Assembly: GCA_035304345.1 (NCBI GenBank)
Contig: DATGQE010000050.1
Span: forward strand, 123,417-187,416
Source: IDS-8 sp035304345
GTDB taxonomy: Bacteria; Pseudomonadota; Gammaproteobacteria; Steroidobacterales; Woeseiaceae
Direction: 5' to 3'
Length of the DNA: 64,000 nt
The translations under genes were made by a program, and so were the position numbers. Below are positions 1 through 7,320 of this stretch, piece by piece (position 1 is the stretch's first letter; every line of letters begins with the position of its first letter). The notes beneath the pieces are model-generated. The model was not told the DNA's origin and made no database searches. It saw nothing but the letters and a program-made list of their open reading frames with translations.

Positions 1-1832
1 AGATCGGCGTCCACGGAGCCATCGCCGTCCGTGTCGAACTCCCCGTCCAGGTTGGCATACGCGAGGCTGACACCCAGCCACTCCGTCGGCTGCGCGGTCG
101 CCCGGATTTCCCACCCGGTGATTTCCGTCTTCTCCCGGGAGACTTCGAAGATGCCGTCTGCGTTCGGGACCAGGCGCACCCCGAGATCCGTGGACGATTC
201 GAACCATGCGAGCTGGAGCGATCCCCACTGCGCGTCGAGCTCCGCACCGATCTCGAAATTGTCCGTGACGACAGGCTCGAGATCGAGGAAGTCGTCGACG
301 TCGGTGCCGGGCTGGGTCACTCCGCGGAGCACGCGCCCCACGTCCGGCATTGTGAACCCCTGGGAATACGTCCCGTACACGGTGAAGGCCTCCGTTGCAT
401 CGACGACGGCGCCGAAGTTGAAAAGCCCTTCGCTGAAGTCGGGCTTGCCGCCGTCGACGACGAGGACCATGAAATCGGGGCGGTTGCCGGCGAGCGTGGT
501 GTAGGACGGAACGTCCAGCTCGGCGATTTCCCAGCGTCCGCCGCCCGTCAAGTGCAGCCAGTCCCCGGCATCGACGTCGAGCTGGATGAAGGGTGCATAG
601 TTGTTGTAACGCGTCACCGGAACCCAGTTGCGACCGGTGAAGATCAACGACTGGAAGGTCTTGTCGCGCAGGTAGTCGAGGCCGACGATGGCATCGAAAG
701 GAGACCCGAACACGCCCTTCCAGCTCTGGGTGAGCCGGATGCCGAACTTCGTAGAGTTGTTCTCCGACTGGTCGAACAGCGTACCGACGGGCGCGATCGC
801 GGGATCCTGGAAGATCGCGAAATCGCCCCCTCCGAAGTTGCTCGAGAAATCCTGCAGGAACGCCTGGCTGGTGAAGCGGCCGCCCCAGAGGTCGAGGTGA
901 GCATAGTTGAGGGTCATCGTCAGCACGTCGTTCTCGGCCGGCTCGCCGGGCGTCTGCCCCGGGACCGAGGTCACAGGTATGCCCGCTGCGCGGTTGCCCG
1001 GGACGGACACGAAGTCGTTGTCCATCTGCAGGTTGAACTTGTTGACCATGAGCTGGATGCGCTGGTTGTCCGTCGGCTCGAAGCCCAGCTTGCCGAAGAA
1101 GTTCCAAGTTCCGGAATCGGCGATGTCGCCTTGCGTCTCGTCGATACCCACGGGATTGCCGTCCCCGTCGTAGCCGAGACCGCGCTTCTCGAAGGTCACG
1201 GAGCCGGTCGCGTCGAAGCGGCCGAACCGCTGGCCGGCCAGGTAATGCGTGCGCCAGCCGAACCCGTCGCCGTGGAAACCGTCGTCCGTGGTCAAGCCGA
1301 TCTCGGCGCGCTGCTCGAGCTCGCCGCTTCGTGGCGGGCTCACGGTGATGAAGTTGACGATCCCGCCGGTCGCGCCGAGGCCCTGGATCGCATTGGCACC
1401 GTGAATCACCTCGACCTTCTCGATGACCCCCATGTCGATCGTGAATCCGTCACGCGACCCGTCGCGCAACGGGTTGCTCTGCGGGACCCCGTCGATCAGG
1501 TACAGTGGCCGGCGGCCGCGGAACGACTCTCCCAGGCCGGTCAGCTTCTGGCGTGTCGGCGAATAGCTGGGCAGCAGGTTGGACAACATGTCGGTCGGGC
1601 TCGTCGCGAGGGCCTGCTGGATCTCGATTTCCTCCAGCTCGATCCTGGTGACCTTGTTCGCGATCGCCTTGTCACTCTCGATGCCGCGCGTGGCGCTGAC
1701 GATGATCTGCTCGAGCTCACTGCGGGCGCGTTCGGCAGGATCCTCGGACTGTGCTTCCGAACTCGTGGCGAAGGCGCCGAGCGCGCCGCCGACGGCGAGC
1801 GCGACGGCGGTTCGCATGGTACGTGTGAACAT
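1..1832 (-). CDS. TonB-dependent outer-membrane receptor (partial, 3' end outside window)
   Basis: The reverse strand reads openly from an ATG at 1832 to the window edge, giving about 610 residues without a stop. The start has a GGAGGGGG ribosome site about six bases upstream. The protein opens with an alanine-rich signal peptide ending near SEAQ. A plug domain follows, with the typical IVSATR segment and motifs such as YLIDGVPQ and VEVIHGANAIQGLGATGG, then long amphipathic barrel strands. It is a ligand-gated outer-membrane channel powered by TonB. The closest relative in the window is the receptor at 4055-6142: both share a GKLG(F/Y)E segment and a late SQGF/AQGY..D(V/I)GR segment, so they are paralogues. 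It lies 57 bp downstream of the C45 hydrolase gene on the same strand, so they are probably co-transcribed. The substrate is unknown. Confidence 0.93.
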   Translation of the reverse strand, partial: MFTRTMRTAVALAVGGALGAFATSSEAQSEDPAERARSELEQIIVSATRGIESDKAIANKVTRIELEEIEIQQALATSPTDMLSNLLPSYSPTRQKLTGLGESFRGRRPLYLIDGVPQSNPLRDGSRDGFTIDMGVIEKVEVIHGANAIQGLGATGGIVNFITVSPPRSGELEQRAEIGLTTDDGFHGDGFGWRTHYLAGQRFGRFDATGSVTFEKRGLGYDGDGNPVGIDETQGDIADSGTWNFFGKLGFEPTDNQRIQLMVNKFNLQMDNDFVSVPGNRAAGIPVTSVPGQTPGEPAENDVLTMTLNYAHLDLWGGRFTSQAFLQDFSSNFGGGDFAIFQDPAIAPVGTLFDQSENNSTKFGIRLTQSWKGVFGSPFDAIVGLDYLRDKTFQSLIFTGRNWVPVTRYNNYAPFIQLDVDAGDWLHLTGGGRWEIAELDVPSYTTLAGNRPDFMVLVVDGGKPDFSEGLFNFGAVVDATEAFTVYGTYSQGFTMPDVGRVLRGVTQPGTDVDDFLDLEPVVTDNFEIGAELDAQWGSLQLAWFESSTDLGVRLVPNADGIFEVSREKTEITGWEIRATAQPTEWLGVSLAYANLDGEFDTDGDGSVDAD

Positions 1833-1889
1833 GATTTCCCCCTCCAACTGCGCCGCGCGGTTCGCGACCTCGCGGCGAATGCTGCTGCG

Positions 1890-3008
1890 TTATTCCAGCG
1901 AATATTCCGTGAAGTGATGCGGCCCGTAGGGGCGGCGTGCGATCCACATCCTGCGATCCGTGGTGTCCATGACGATCGTTGCGACCGTCGAGGACGTTTT
2001 TCCGCCGGGCCCCGTCACCGGCGAGCGGCAGACCGCGCGCGGGCTGCCATAGCGATCGGCGAAAGCCGCCTTGAAATCATCGACCGTGAGGTTTCCTGCG
2101 CGCTGCCGGAGGTACTGCCTGACGCGGCGGTCCCGGTACAGCGAATCGGTATTGGTCGTCAGGCCGACGTCCTTTACCTTGGCCAGCGCACCCTGCGAGA
2201 TGAAATGATTGGCGTGCACCAGCACGCCGTCTTCCGGCTGCAGCCAGAACACTTCGTCCGGCGTGGCTTCGAGGTCGACGGCCTCCCCGTCGCTCTGGCT
2301 GATCATCAGGTTGTTGGCGAACGCGCGTGGAGCCGCGAACACGACGCGGATCGCCTCACCGAGCGTCTGCGACATGAGGACGCGCCGGCGGATGAAAGGC
2401 ACCGGCACCCCCGGGAGCCCGTAGTCGTGGTCCGTCTGGAGGAAGTTCCCCGTGATGGCGACGCCGGCGGCGTTCAGGCCGCAGCGCGCGAGTATGCCGG
2501 CCTCGACGAAAATCAGCATCGGCAGGCCTTCTGCCGGCCTGATGCGCAGGACGACGGAGGAGTCGGCGCATTCGTCACGCCAGTCCCAGTTCTGGCCATG
2601 CAGCGTATGGCCGTTCGCCGTCGCCTCCGGCAGGGCGATCGCCCCGGTACAGCCGTCCGTATCCGCCTCCGGCGCCTTGGGCACGACCGGCCGCTGCCCG
2701 TACAGGAGCTCGGTCCGGGCATTGATCGCGACGATGTCCTCGAACGGAACCTCGGCGCCCCGGGCAATGGCCCGGATCTCGGCGAAGAAGGCCGGGTGGT
2801 AGCGCTCGATCTGGGGAGCGAAGTCCCGCGCGACCTGGCGCGCCCGCTCCCAGGAGACGCCCTTCTGCAGGAAGGCCGTGCGGTATATTGCGATGCTTCG
2901 CTGCACGTAATCGCCGGCCTGGCGCCCGTAGGCGAGGCCGATGTCCTCGGCGCTGCCTGCAAGGTCGAAAAGCGGGAAGTCGTTGGCGGAGGTCTGGGCG
3001 TCTGGCAT
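1890..3008 (-). CDS. C45-family autoproteolytic acyltransferase/amidohydrolase (Ntn hydrolase)
   Basis: This 372-residue protein resembles the C45 family, which includes isopenicillin-N acyltransferase and related amidases. Those enzymes self-cleave before a cysteine that becomes the N-terminal nucleophile and then cut or transfer amide bonds. The sequence shows DTDGCTGAIA with the candidate nucleophile Cys120, followed by the family-typical HGQNWDW at about 137-143. An N-terminal segment of about 119 residues would be released. I see no clear signal peptide, so it is probably cytoplasmic. The start at 3008 has AGGAA six bases upstream. The gene is divergent from a GntR regulator and precedes a TonB receptor on the same strand. 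That context suggests it processes an imported amide such as an N-acyl or peptide-like compound; the substrate is inference. Confidence 0.85.
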   Translation of the reverse strand: MPDAQTSANDFPLFDLAGSAEDIGLAYGRQAGDYVQRSIAIYRTAFLQKGVSWERARQVARDFAPQIERYHPAFFAEIRAIARGAEVPFEDIVAINARTELLYGQRPVVPKAPEADTDGCTGAIALPEATANGHTLHGQNWDWRDECADSSVVLRIRPAEGLPMLIFVEAGILARCGLNAAGVAITGNFLQTDHDYGLPGVPVPFIRRRVLMSQTLGEAIRVVFAAPRAFANNLMISQSDGEAVDLEATPDEVFWLQPEDGVLVHANHFISQGALAKVKDVGLTTNTDSLYRDRRVRQYLRQRAGNLTVDDFKAAFADRYGSPRAVCRSPVTGPGGKTSSTVATIVMDTTDRRMWIARRPYGPHHFTEYSLE

Positions 3009-3050
3009 GCAGGGTTCCTGGCTGAAGGACCGGGCGACCGATGTATTTAG

Positions 3051-3073
3051 GGGGAGTATAATACAAACTCCCC
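3051..3073. promoter_or_regulatory. Inverted repeat overlapping divergent -10 elements (candidate GntR operator)
   Basis: GGGGAGT (3051-3057) and ACTCCCC (3067-3073) form 7-bp arms around ATAATACAA. Nested at 3056-3064 is the 9-base palindrome GTATAATAC. It contains TATAAT on the plus strand and TATTAT on the minus strand, so it may serve as -10 for both divergent genes. A minus-strand -35 candidate, TTGATA, lies at 3085-3080, 16 bp from TATTAT. A further GATAATAC lies at 3093-3100. Binding by the neighbouring GntR protein is inferred from position only. Confidence 0.5.
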
Positions 3074-3109
3074 GAACTGTATCAAGCTGAACGATAATAC
3101 GATCATCCG

Positions 3110-4039
3110 ATGACGGCCTCGCCCAGCCCTCTCCACGTACTGCTCGCGAACCGGATCCTGTCCTGGCTCCAGGTCCGCCGCTTGCCGCCGGCCCACCATC
3201 TCGCCGAATCGGCGCTGTGTGAGCATTTCAAGGTGTCACGTACGCCGGTGCGGGCGGCGCTCGCGCTGCTCGAGCAGCAGGGCTACGTGCGGCACGTCCC
3301 CCGGCGCGGCTACTTCACCACGGAGCACCCGGAAGGTGCCGGCTACGCGTTGCCCGAAGCCGAAGAGGAGCGTCTGTATCTCACGATCGCCGAGGACCGC
3401 GTGACCCGCCGCCTGCCGGCGCAGGTTTCCGAGGCCGAGCTCGCGCGCCGTTACCAGGTGTCGAAGCGCGTGCTGACGCACGTGCTGCAGCGCCTGCTGC
3501 GCGAGGGCCTCGTCGAGCGCCGGCCGGGTCGCGGCTGGATGTTCGCGCCGGTGCTCGACTCGAAAGAAGCGCATGACGAAAGCTACCGGTTCCGCCTGTC
3601 GATCGAGCCGGTCGCGCTGCTCGAGCCCGGCTTCGAGCTGCTCGACACGGTCGCGGAGCGGGTCGAGGTGCGGCACCGTCGCATTCTCGACGGCATGGTG
3701 CGCAGCATTACCCCGATCGAGCTGTTCGAGATGAACGCGGAGTTTCACGAGATGCTGGCGGCGAGCTCGGGAAACCGCTTCTTCCTCGAGGCGATTCGCC
3801 AGCAGAACCGGCTGCGCCGGTTCGTGAACTATCACTGGACGTACGGGCGCGAACGCGTCATGGACACCTGCCGCGAGCACCTGGCGGTGCTCGAGGCCGT
3901 GAAGGCCGGCGATCTCGTATGGGCGTCGACACTCATGCGCCGGCACCTCGAGATTTCCTCGCAGGTCAGCCCCTACGGCCCGGCGCCGGGCGACGGCGCG
4001 ACGCCGGCCGCGCCGGCGCGCGTCATACGCCTCGACTGA
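3110..4039 (+). CDS. GntR/FCD transcriptional regulator with two tandem winged-helix domains
   Basis: The 309-residue protein has a GntR-type winged helix at about 8-70 (recognition helix VSRTPVRAAL). A second helix-turn-helix of similar plan lies at about 87-147 (VSKRVLTHVL, then the wing RRPGRGWMF). A C-terminal FCD-type ligand domain covers about 155-285. Metal-ligand positions typical of FCD domains appear as His213 in NAEFH, His257 in REHL and His279 in MRRHL. Ordinary FCD regulators have one HTH and about 230-250 residues, so the extra domain is unusual. It is divergent from the hydrolase and receptor genes and is closely related to the regulator at 6344. I infer that it controls the divergent unit in response to a small acid or a breakdown product. 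No strong ribosome site precedes the ATG. Confidence 0.88.
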   Translation: MTASPSPLHVLLANRILSWLQVRRLPPAHHLAESALCEHFKVSRTPVRAALALLEQQGYVRHVPRRGYFTTEHPEGAGYALPEAEEERLYLTIAEDRVTRRLPAQVSEAELARRYQVSKRVLTHVLQRLLREGLVERRPGRGWMFAPVLDSKEAHDESYRFRLSIEPVALLEPGFELLDTVAERVEVRHRRILDGMVRSITPIELFEMNAEFHEMLAASSGNRFFLEAIRQQNRLRRFVNYHWTYGRERVMDTCREHLAVLEAVKAGDLVWASTLMRRHLEISSQVSPYGPAPGDGATPAAPARVIRLD

Positions 4040-4054
4040 GCGCAGCCCGGCGCG

Positions 4055-6142
4055 TCAGTAGGTGACGCGCCAACGGGCGAAGAGCGTCGTGCCGGGCGCT
4101 TTCACCAGCCGGTCGGGCACGTTCTGGGTCTGCGCGGAGACAGGGTAGTAGTCCTCGTTGAGCAGGTTCTGGATGCCCAGGCTCAACTCGCCGGGGCCCA
4201 GCGGCAGGGATGCCATCAGGTCGAAAGTGACGAAGGAGTCCACCCGCCCGAGGCCGCGAACCAGCGAATTGCCGAACTTGTCACGGCTGCCGGAGTAGAG
4301 GCCCTGCAGCCTGACGAGCCAGCGGTCCGCGTCGTACTCGACGTATCCCGTGATCTTCACCGGCGGGATACGGCGGCTGTCGAGCCAGGTGTCGTAGCTG
4401 CCGTCGTCGTCGGAATCGAGCTTGCCTTCCAGCCAGGTGACGGTGGCCCCCGTCCGCCAGGCTTCCGAGATCTCGGCGTCGATCCAGGCTTCCGCGCCGT
4501 ATACCTCCTCCGGCGCCCGCACCTGGATCAGGAGCCCGGGATTGTCCGGGTCTGCGGCCAGGCGCTCGCCGAGCTCGGACTCCGTGTAGAACGCCGACAA
4601 CCCGCCGGCCGCCCGGCTGCCGCGGAAGCGCACGCCGGCCTCGTAGGAGTCGAGCACGAGCGGCTCGGGACGCAGCATGTCCACGAAATCGGGTACCGTC
4701 GTGTCGCGGATCTCGCGGCCGATGTCGGACAGCGAGTAGCCCTGCGCGAACGTGGCGAACAGGTCGAGATCCGGCACCGGGTGCACGACGAACCCCAGGT
4801 TGTAAACGGTTTCGCCGTAGTCGAGCGAGCCGCCGCGGATGTCCGCCCCGGTGCTGAGAGACGTGAACGGCTTGACGTCCACGTCGAAGCTCTCGTGCCT
4901 GAGGCCGCCCTGGACCTCGAGCCAGTCCGTGAGCGTGAGCTCGACCTGCGCGAACTGCGCGAACGCATCCTGGTCGAGGTAGGGTACGAAGATACGGCCG
5001 TCGGTGAGCAGCTGGGCGGTTTCGTCGTTGGTGAAATCGAGACCCCAGAGCAACGAGCCCGTCACGCCGCCGAAGTCGAGCGGCGTCACGACGTCCAGCC
5101 GCGCCCCCGTCTTCTGCGAATCGACCACGGTCTGGCTCCCGCCGAACCGGTCCGGCCGGAAGTCGAAAGTCTGCTCCACGTCCTGACGGTAGACCTGCAG
5201 GCGCAGGCGGTTGCCGAGCACCGCGCCGTGTGTGTACACCAGGTTGAAAAGCGAGTTCATGTTGCCTTCGTCTTCCGCGCGCGGATCGACGGTCCCCGGC
5301 GCGGCCGTCGCTTTCTGCCGCGTGGCGATGTCGCCGGGCACGGCGAACCAGTTGGTATCCTGGCCGAAATCGAAGTACAGCGCGCTCGCCTCCAGGCGCT
5401 GCCGGCCCCATTCGTAACCCAGCTTGCCGAACAGGTTCACGGCCTCCGAGTCGGGCAGGCCCCCGTTGCCGGTCTGGGCCGGGGCAATGCGGTCGCCGTC
5501 CGCGTCGAACAGGGAGTTGATCTGCTCGTAGCTCGCGGTGACGATGAAGTCGAGATCTCCGCTGCGGCCCTCGATCACCTGCAGGATCGACGGGTTCCAT
5601 CCGTCATCGGGATGCGTCACGGATGAGCCGAGGCCCACTTCGGACTGGAAGCGCAGGCCCTCTGCTTCCGGACGCTTCGTCACGTAGTTGATGATGCCGC
5701 CCGCGCCGCCGTGCCCGTAGATGGAGGAAGCACCGCGGATGACCTCGATCTGCTGGATGGCGGAGGCGTCTATGCTGACCATGTCGCGACCGGCCGGGCG
5801 CAGCGTCGGCGTGATCGGCACGCCGTCGATGAGCACGATCGCGGTCCGGCCGCGCAGCGGTGTCTCGAAATTGGAGATCGAGCCTGGCGAGGTCGCAAGC
5901 CCCGGGACCTCGTTGGCCAGCAACGAGATCATGTCCTTGTTGAAGGCTCTCTGGCGGTCGAGATCCGCGGCGTCGATGATCGTGAGGGAGCCGGGGAAGG
6001 ATTCGACCGACTGCGGGAGCCGCGATCCCTGGACGACGATCTCCTCGACGGTGTCTTGAGGCTCCTGCGCCGGGGCCGCACTGCCGAGAACCGTCAGGAG
6101 CGACAGGCCGGCAACGGCCTGCCGGGTTGCGAACGCTTGCAT
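4055..6142 (-). CDS. TonB-dependent outer-membrane receptor
   Basis: This is a complete 695-residue receptor. It has a signal peptide (cleavage near PAQ at residue 26), a plug domain with EEIVVQGSR, VLIDGVPITP and IEVIRGASSIYGHGGAGGIINYVTKRP, and a beta-barrel ending in an aromatic C-terminus (RWRVTY), as outer-membrane barrels require. It imports an unidentified ligand across the outer membrane using TonB energy. It shares plug and barrel segments with the partial receptor at 1-1832, so the two are paralogues. It is divergent from the GntR regulator at 6344 and converges with the one at 3110, leaving only 15 bp between stops. A good promoter, TTGACG-N16-TATAAT, lies upstream. The iron-siderophore receptor family is closest in style, but no iron-uptake gene is nearby, and the neighbouring importer is of peptide type. 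Confidence 0.93.
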   Translation of the reverse strand: MQAFATRQAVAGLSLLTVLGSAAPAQEPQDTVEEIVVQGSRLPQSVESFPGSLTIIDAADLDRQRAFNKDMISLLANEVPGLATSPGSISNFETPLRGRTAIVLIDGVPITPTLRPAGRDMVSIDASAIQQIEVIRGASSIYGHGGAGGIINYVTKRPEAEGLRFQSEVGLGSSVTHPDDGWNPSILQVIEGRSGDLDFIVTASYEQINSLFDADGDRIAPAQTGNGGLPDSEAVNLFGKLGYEWGRQRLEASALYFDFGQDTNWFAVPGDIATRQKATAAPGTVDPRAEDEGNMNSLFNLVYTHGAVLGNRLRLQVYRQDVEQTFDFRPDRFGGSQTVVDSQKTGARLDVVTPLDFGGVTGSLLWGLDFTNDETAQLLTDGRIFVPYLDQDAFAQFAQVELTLTDWLEVQGGLRHESFDVDVKPFTSLSTGADIRGGSLDYGETVYNLGFVVHPVPDLDLFATFAQGYSLSDIGREIRDTTVPDFVDMLRPEPLVLDSYEAGVRFRGSRAAGGLSAFYTESELGERLAADPDNPGLLIQVRAPEEVYGAEAWIDAEISEAWRTGATVTWLEGKLDSDDDGSYDTWLDSRRIPPVKITGYVEYDADRWLVRLQGLYSGSRDKFGNSLVRGLGRVDSFVTFDLMASLPLGPGELSLGIQNLLNEDYYPVSAQTQNVPDRLVKAPGTTLFARWRVTY

Positions 6143-6183
6143 CGATACATTCCCCCTGTGGCGGAAGCTCCGGCTTCCTGAAA

Positions 6184-6215
6184 ACGTATTATATGCACAA
6201 AAAATACGTCGTCAA
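6184..6215 (-). promoter_or_regulatory. Promoter of the TonB receptor gene with overlapping inverted repeat
   Basis: Read on the minus strand, -35 TTGACG (6215-6210), a 16-bp spacer and -10 TATAAT (6193-6188) form a near-consensus sigma70 promoter about 45 bp before the start codon. An inverted repeat, ACGTATT (6184-6190) and AATACGT (6203-6209), covers the -10 and the spacer. Repressor binding there would block transcription. Assignment to the adjacent GntR protein is inference. Confidence 0.6.
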
Positions 6216-6295
6216 CGAAACCGGCTGCGTGGCGCGTTGCCTGCTATCTCGATTTTTCAATCACTTGGCATTTGCATTCCGCGAGCCGCCAGTCG

Positions 6296-6304
6296 GTATA
6301 ATAC
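6296..6304 (+). promoter_or_regulatory. GTATAATAC element: -10 of the second GntR gene and possible operator
   Basis: The 9-base palindrome GTATAATAC is identical to the one at 3056-3064 in front of the paralogous regulator. It contains a perfect TATAAT placed about 42 bp before the ATG at 6344. No good -35 hexamer stands at 17 bp; TTGCAT lies at 19 bp. The shared motif may be an operator or simply a conserved -10 context. Confidence 0.45.
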
Positions 6305-6343
6305 TTACATGCTGACTAAAGACACCGTGGGAGGGGCCCGGCG

Positions 6344-7255
6344 ATGAGCGGTCCGAGCCGGCTCCAGGAGCAGCTCGCGGACGCCGTGCTGGAGTACGCG
6401 CGGGACGCCGGCATGACCACCGGGGCCCACCTGCCCGAGCCCGTGCTCTGCGAGCGCTTCAAGGTGTCGCGCACGCCGGTGCGGGCTGCGCTCTCGCTGC
6501 TCGCGCGCCGGGGCTACGTGCGCCATGTTCCGCGCAAAGGCTATTTCCTCGCGCGCAAACCCCGCGGCGACAGGACGGCCGGCACCGCCCGCTCCGACGA
6601 GGAGCGCCTGTACCTCGCGATTGCCGAGGATCGCATCAGCCGGCGCCTGCCCGACCACGTCTCGGAGGCCGACCTGCTCAGGCGGTACGGCGTGACACGC
6701 AGCCTGCTCGGCCGGGTGTTGCAGCGCCTCCTGCACGAGGGCCTGGTCGAGCGCCGCCCGGGACGCGGCTGGATGTTCGCGCCGGTGCTCGACTCGCAGC
6801 AGGCGCACGACGAGAGTTACCGGTTCCGTATTGCGCTCGAGCCGCTCGCGCTGCTCGAGCCCATGTTCGCGCTCGACGAAGCCGCCGCCGCGCGTTCGGA
6901 AGAGAAACATCGTGCAATCGTGGAGGGCAGGGTGCGGGCCATTACCCCCGTCGAGCTCTTCGAGATGAACGCGGAGTTCCACGAGATCATCGCGGCGGGG
7001 GCGCAGAATCGCTTTTTCCTGCAGGCCGTGCAGCAGCAGAACCGGCTGCGGCGCTTCGTCAACTATCACTGGATCTATGGGCCGGAACGGGCGCTGCGGA
7101 CCTGCCGCGAGCACCTGGCCGTGCTGGCGGCGATCCGGGCGGGAGACAGGGTGTGGGCGGCGACGCTCTTGCGGCAGCACCTGGAAAGCACCGGCCGCGT
7201 GAGCCCTTACGAGGAGGGCACGAGCGCACCGGAGCGCCTGATCCGTTTCGATTGA
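6344..7255 (+). CDS. GntR/FCD transcriptional regulator with two tandem winged-helix domains (paralogue)
   Basis: This 303-residue paralogue of the regulator at 3110 has the same order of parts. A first GntR winged helix (VSRTPVRAALSLLARRGYVRH) is followed by a second HTH (EADLLRRYGVTRSLL, then VERRPGRGWMF) and a C-terminal FCD domain with NAEFHE, CREHLAV and LRQHLE carrying the likely metal-binding histidines. Identity with the first copy is highest in the second HTH and FCD parts, including QQNRLRRFVNYHW. It is divergent from the receptor at 4055-6142 and sits 65 bp before the peptide importer unit on its own strand. It could therefore control both sides. A GGGAGGGG ribosome site precedes the ATG. 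The ligand is unknown. Confidence 0.88.
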   Translation: MSGPSRLQEQLADAVLEYARDAGMTTGAHLPEPVLCERFKVSRTPVRAALSLLARRGYVRHVPRKGYFLARKPRGDRTAGTARSDEERLYLAIAEDRISRRLPDHVSEADLLRRYGVTRSLLGRVLQRLLHEGLVERRPGRGWMFAPVLDSQQAHDESYRFRIALEPLALLEPMFALDEAAAARSEEKHRAIVEGRVRAITPVELFEMNAEFHEIIAAGAQNRFFLQAVQQQNRLRRFVNYHWIYGPERALRTCREHLAVLAAIRAGDRVWAATLLRQHLESTGRVSPYEEGTSAPERLIRFD

Positions 7256-7283
7256 GGGAACCGGGGTTTCCCTGGCCCGGATT

Positions 7284-7305
7284 GTTCTATATTCTTCGAT
7301 AGAAC
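7284..7305. promoter_or_regulatory. Inverted repeat upstream of the importer operon
   Basis: GTTCTAT (7284-7290) and ATAGAAC (7299-7305) are perfect 7-bp arms around ATTCTTCG, 15 bp before the ATG at 7321. It could be an operator near the promoter or a leader hairpin. It is not followed by a clean T-run, so a terminator for the preceding regulator gene is less likely. Confidence 0.4.
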
Positions 7306-7320
7306 GATTTTGGGGGGAAT

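Noticed and set aside
552..3050. Plus-strand open frame of 832 codons
   Set aside because: It runs opposite the TonB receptor and the C45 hydrolase, both supported by motifs and ribosome sites.
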